In this document: one piece after another, positions 32,184 through 33,591 of the stretch | Layout: every line of letters starts with the position of its first letter | Position numbering within the stretch: the first letter of the stretch is position 1 | Origin: Chloroflexota bacterium | GTDB lineage: Bacteria > Chloroflexota > Dehalococcoidia > SM23-28-2 > RBG-16-64-32 | Reading direction: 5' to 3' | Length of the DNA stretch: 33,591 bases | Assembly: GCA_022565075.1 (NCBI GenBank) | Contig: JADFKG010000001.1 | Location: 1 to 33,591 of the forward strand | Program-made: the position numbers and the translations under genes | The notes under the pieces: model-generated | The model's database searches: none | Told to the model about the DNA's origin: nothing | Seen by the model: only the letters and a program-made list of their open reading frames with translations

Positions 32184-32497
32184 ATGCGAATATCACCTGG
32201 CGGGCGAACGGCGCCCCACCAGCCGACACGGCTCCAGGCGCAGCAATCGCAGCCTTTAACGGACTAGCTACTGCGCTGGACAAGGTCGACGGCGTCGAGG
32301 GTGCTCACTGGGGTTTCGGCAACGGCGGGATAGTGACGGTCTCTCATTTCGACAGTTTCGGGGTGGGCGACAACGTGCTGAAGGACTCAGGTACACAGGC
32401 CGCAGTGACGAAGATATTCGGCCTTGGCCTCGGCATCTCGGAGGATCACTTCATCGCCTCCGCAGAGCAGGTCATGCCCTTCCAGCCCCAGCAGTAA
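32184..32497 (+). pseudogene. Unknown ~105-residue protein, frameshifted right after its start
   Basis: A strong promoter and AAAAGGAGG lead to ATG 32184, but that frame stops after 27 codons. From 32186 another frame runs open to TAA 32497 and reads as a real protein: ANITWRANGAPPADTAPG, AAIAAFNGLATALDKV, GVEGAHWGFGNGGIVTVSHF, then VTKIFGLGLGISEDHFIAS. One added G after ATG (ATGCG to ATGGCG) joins them as MANITWR. I do not recognise the family. The intact signals in front suggest a gene in use or only just broken, or a sequencing error. A restart at GTG 32333 would give a short fragment. Confidence 0.6.
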
Positions 32498-32653
32498 TAC
32501 CCAACGCCCTGTTGCGGCCGCGGGAGCCGCCGGCTCTAGAGCCACCTCGTAGCTGGAACAACGGTTGAGCCACCGAGTCCGACACGGCGCGGAGCGAACA
32601 CTCCGCTTGAAGCCTTACGATCCGGCATGCCCTGAATCCGAGTGGAGGGTCAG
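32498..32653. other. Intergenic region with palindromes
   Basis: No gene. GAGCC-GCC-GGCTC (32524-32536) overlaps the perfect palindrome GGCTCTAGAGCC (32532-32543), and GCGGAG/CTCCGC (32589-32606) forms a 6-bp hairpin with a 6-nt loop. Neither has a clear T-run. GGAGGG just before 32654 is the ribosome-binding site of the next gene. Confidence 0.45.
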
Positions 32654-33040
32654 ATGAACACTACCTTGGTTATAGGCGAACACCCAGAACGGGTGCGATC
32701 GCTCGTACAGTGGCTCGGTATATATGGAGTGGACGCGATACCGTGCCATCGCGAGCGGGAGTTGGCGGCGAGCTGCTTGAGCACCTACGACGTCTCGTCG
32801 GTCTTGCTGTGGGTGGACCAGACACCGCAGTCATCGCAGTTTTTCGACACGCTGCGAGAGCTTACGCAGGTGCCGATCCTGACGATGGGTGTTGAGAAGG
32901 ACCTTGACACCCCGGTCGCCTACCTGGACAGAGGCGCTGTCGATTGCATCCCCAGCTCCATGTCGGTGGAGGCGATCGCGGAGAGAATCCTGCGCTTCGA
33001 GCCTGTTGCCGGATCCCAGTGGTCAGAGACGCCCTCGTAA
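32654..33040 (+). CDS. Stand-alone degenerate response-regulator receiver domain
   Basis: 128 residues with receiver-like order: TTLVIGEHPERVRSLVQWLG at the N-terminus, a hydrophobic strand SSVLLWVDQTP, a third strand VPILTMGVE, then AYLDRGAVDCIPSSMSVEAI, like the DxGADDYLxKPF end of receivers. The phosphoacceptor position reads Trp-Val instead of Asp, and the conserved Lys before the last helix is missing, so it is a pseudo-receiver that cannot be phosphorylated in the usual way. No output domain. ATG 32654 follows GGAGGG; a GTG at 32642 is an alternative. Function unknown. Confidence 0.65.
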   Translation: MNTTLVIGEHPERVRSLVQWLGIYGVDAIPCHRERELAASCLSTYDVSSVLLWVDQTPQSSQFFDTLRELTQVPILTMGVEKDLDTPVAYLDRGAVDCIPSSMSVEAIAERILRFEPVAGSQWSETPS

Positions 33041-33158
33041 CGAGACGGACTGAGACGCATCGTGTCCGGAAGCCGCGCGGAGCCTGCTGATGGCAGTCCG
33101 GCAGGCATCAGGCAGCCCAAGGAAGCCAGCGCCACCACGAGAGGGCAGCTGAAGACGA

Positions 33159-33323
33159 CTACTTTTCTTGAAAGACTGCGCTCAGCGCCTCGTGGATCAG
33201 TTTGTAGTTGTTAGTGATGTGGTTGACCTTGTTCCTCTGCTGCTCCGGAAGCAGACGGAGCAGTTCAACGGTCGCAAAGACATGAGCGACGGCGACGTTC
33301 TCGGTGGACACGGATTCGGCCAT
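33159..33323 (-). CDS. Small hypothetical protein (54 residues)
   Basis: Begins MAESVSTENVAVAHVFATVE and is followed by LLRLLPEQQRNKVNHITNNY, then KLIHEALSAVFQEK; probably all helical. ATG 33323 has a very good ribosome-binding site, AGGAGG, 7 nt upstream, which is why this start is preferred over the longer frame to 33470. I do not recognise a family. It stands alone between the pseudo-receiver and the tRNA. Confidence 0.55.
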   Translation of the reverse strand: MAESVSTENVAVAHVFATVELLRLLPEQQRNKVNHITNNYKLIHEALSAVFQEK

Positions 33324-33521
33324 AAGTGCACCTCCTGACAGTGAGATGCCGCTCGACGTGCAACGTTGCTTAGAGTCGTGTGTGGTGGCCCGCGCCGTCT
33401 GCGCCAAGTATGCGATGGAGTCCGATACAGGCGGCGGCGCAACCCAGAAGCGGACCACTCGATTCTGCACCGATGGTGGGGAAACGGTGGTTTTCGGGCG
33501 CTGGAGTGGTGATGCGCCGAC

Positions 33522-33551
33522 TCGACGGAGGGCCCAATTCGTATCTACAAT
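33522..33551 (+). promoter_or_regulatory. Probable promoter of the tRNA at 33564
   Basis: TCGACG (33522-33527), 18 bp, TACAAT (33546-33551). Transcription would start about 6 bp before the tRNA 5' end. Confidence 0.5.
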
Positions 33552-33563
33552 GGCCTCACGGGA

Positions 33564-33591
33564 GCCAACGTAGCTCAGTGGTAGAGCAGCT
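33564..33591 (+). tRNA. tRNA 5' part, cut by the window end (probably tRNA-Thr)
   Basis: Acceptor 5' strand GCCAACG, TA, then the D arm GCTC-AGTGGTA-GAGC and the start of the anticodon stem (AGCT). The sequence resembles the 5' half of bacterial threonine tRNAs, but the anticodon lies beyond the window, so the identity is a guess. Confidence 0.75.

Noticed and set aside
32184..32267. A 27-codon peptide gene starting at ATG 32184
   Set aside because: The neighbouring frame reads as a protein over the whole interval, so a one-base frameshift explains the signals better.
33304..33573. Plus-strand open frame of 89 codons with cysteines (CLESCVVARAVC) reminiscent of small copper-binding four-helix proteins
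   Set aside because: No ribosome-binding site, it overlaps the 54-residue gene and runs into the tRNA at 33564, and the later helices of that family are absent.

Overview
The window is about 33.6 kb of high-GC bacterial chromosome carrying mostly core metabolic genes. It looks like a Chloroflexota-type genome (possibly Dehalococcoidia-like). Reasons: an 11-subunit complex I operon without nuoE, nuoF and nuoG; split glycine decarboxylase subunits; a secreted protein with a GDANCDG-type dockerin and Thr/Pro-rich spacers; and an OmpR-family regulator very like actinobacterial GlnR. The assignment is by gene content only; no rRNA or marker tree is available here.

Layout. 1-5888 (minus strand): a class V aminotransferase cut by the window edge, a small GIY-YIG gene bracketed by TGTCATCCTGAGC repeats, then the glycine cleavage operon gcvT-gcvH-gcvPA-gcvPB. 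5896-7000: an odd tRNA with a GAC anticodon, an inverted copy of its anticodon arm, a terminator, and a metallo-beta-lactamase-fold hydrolase. 7106-9871: valS with a good promoter. 10016-20729: nuoABCDHIJKLMN, tightly packed with several overlapping start and stop codons; NuoC carries an unusual C-terminal tail of three 60-residue repeats. 20768-21679: secreted LasA/M23-like protein with a dockerin. 21702-27352 (minus strand): a nitrogen-assimilation block, in transcription order GlnR-like regulator, amt, P-II, class I-beta-type glutamine synthetase, class I-alpha-type glutamine synthetase. GTAAC-type direct repeats at 11-bp spacing lie upstream of amt and of the first glutamine synthetase. 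27460-31787: lipA, a Kef-type antiporter, a cyclophilin lipoprotein and murI. 31845-33591: a looser region with two genes each disrupted by what looks like one missing G, a degenerate receiver domain, a 54-residue protein and the 5' end of another tRNA.

How the genes fit together. The aminotransferase can make glycine from glyoxylate, the glycine cleavage system oxidises glycine to CO2, ammonia and methylene-tetrahydrofolate, and LipA makes the lipoyl group that GcvH needs. Ammonia from this route or imported by Amt is fixed by the two glutamine synthetases under P-II and probably the GlnR-like regulator. Complex I without its NADH-dehydrogenase module probably takes electrons from a donor such as ferredoxin. 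The most interesting leads are the NuoC repeat tail, the GlnR-like operators, the repeat-flanked GIY-YIG unit, and the tRNA whose anticodon arm is complementary to its own downstream sequence.
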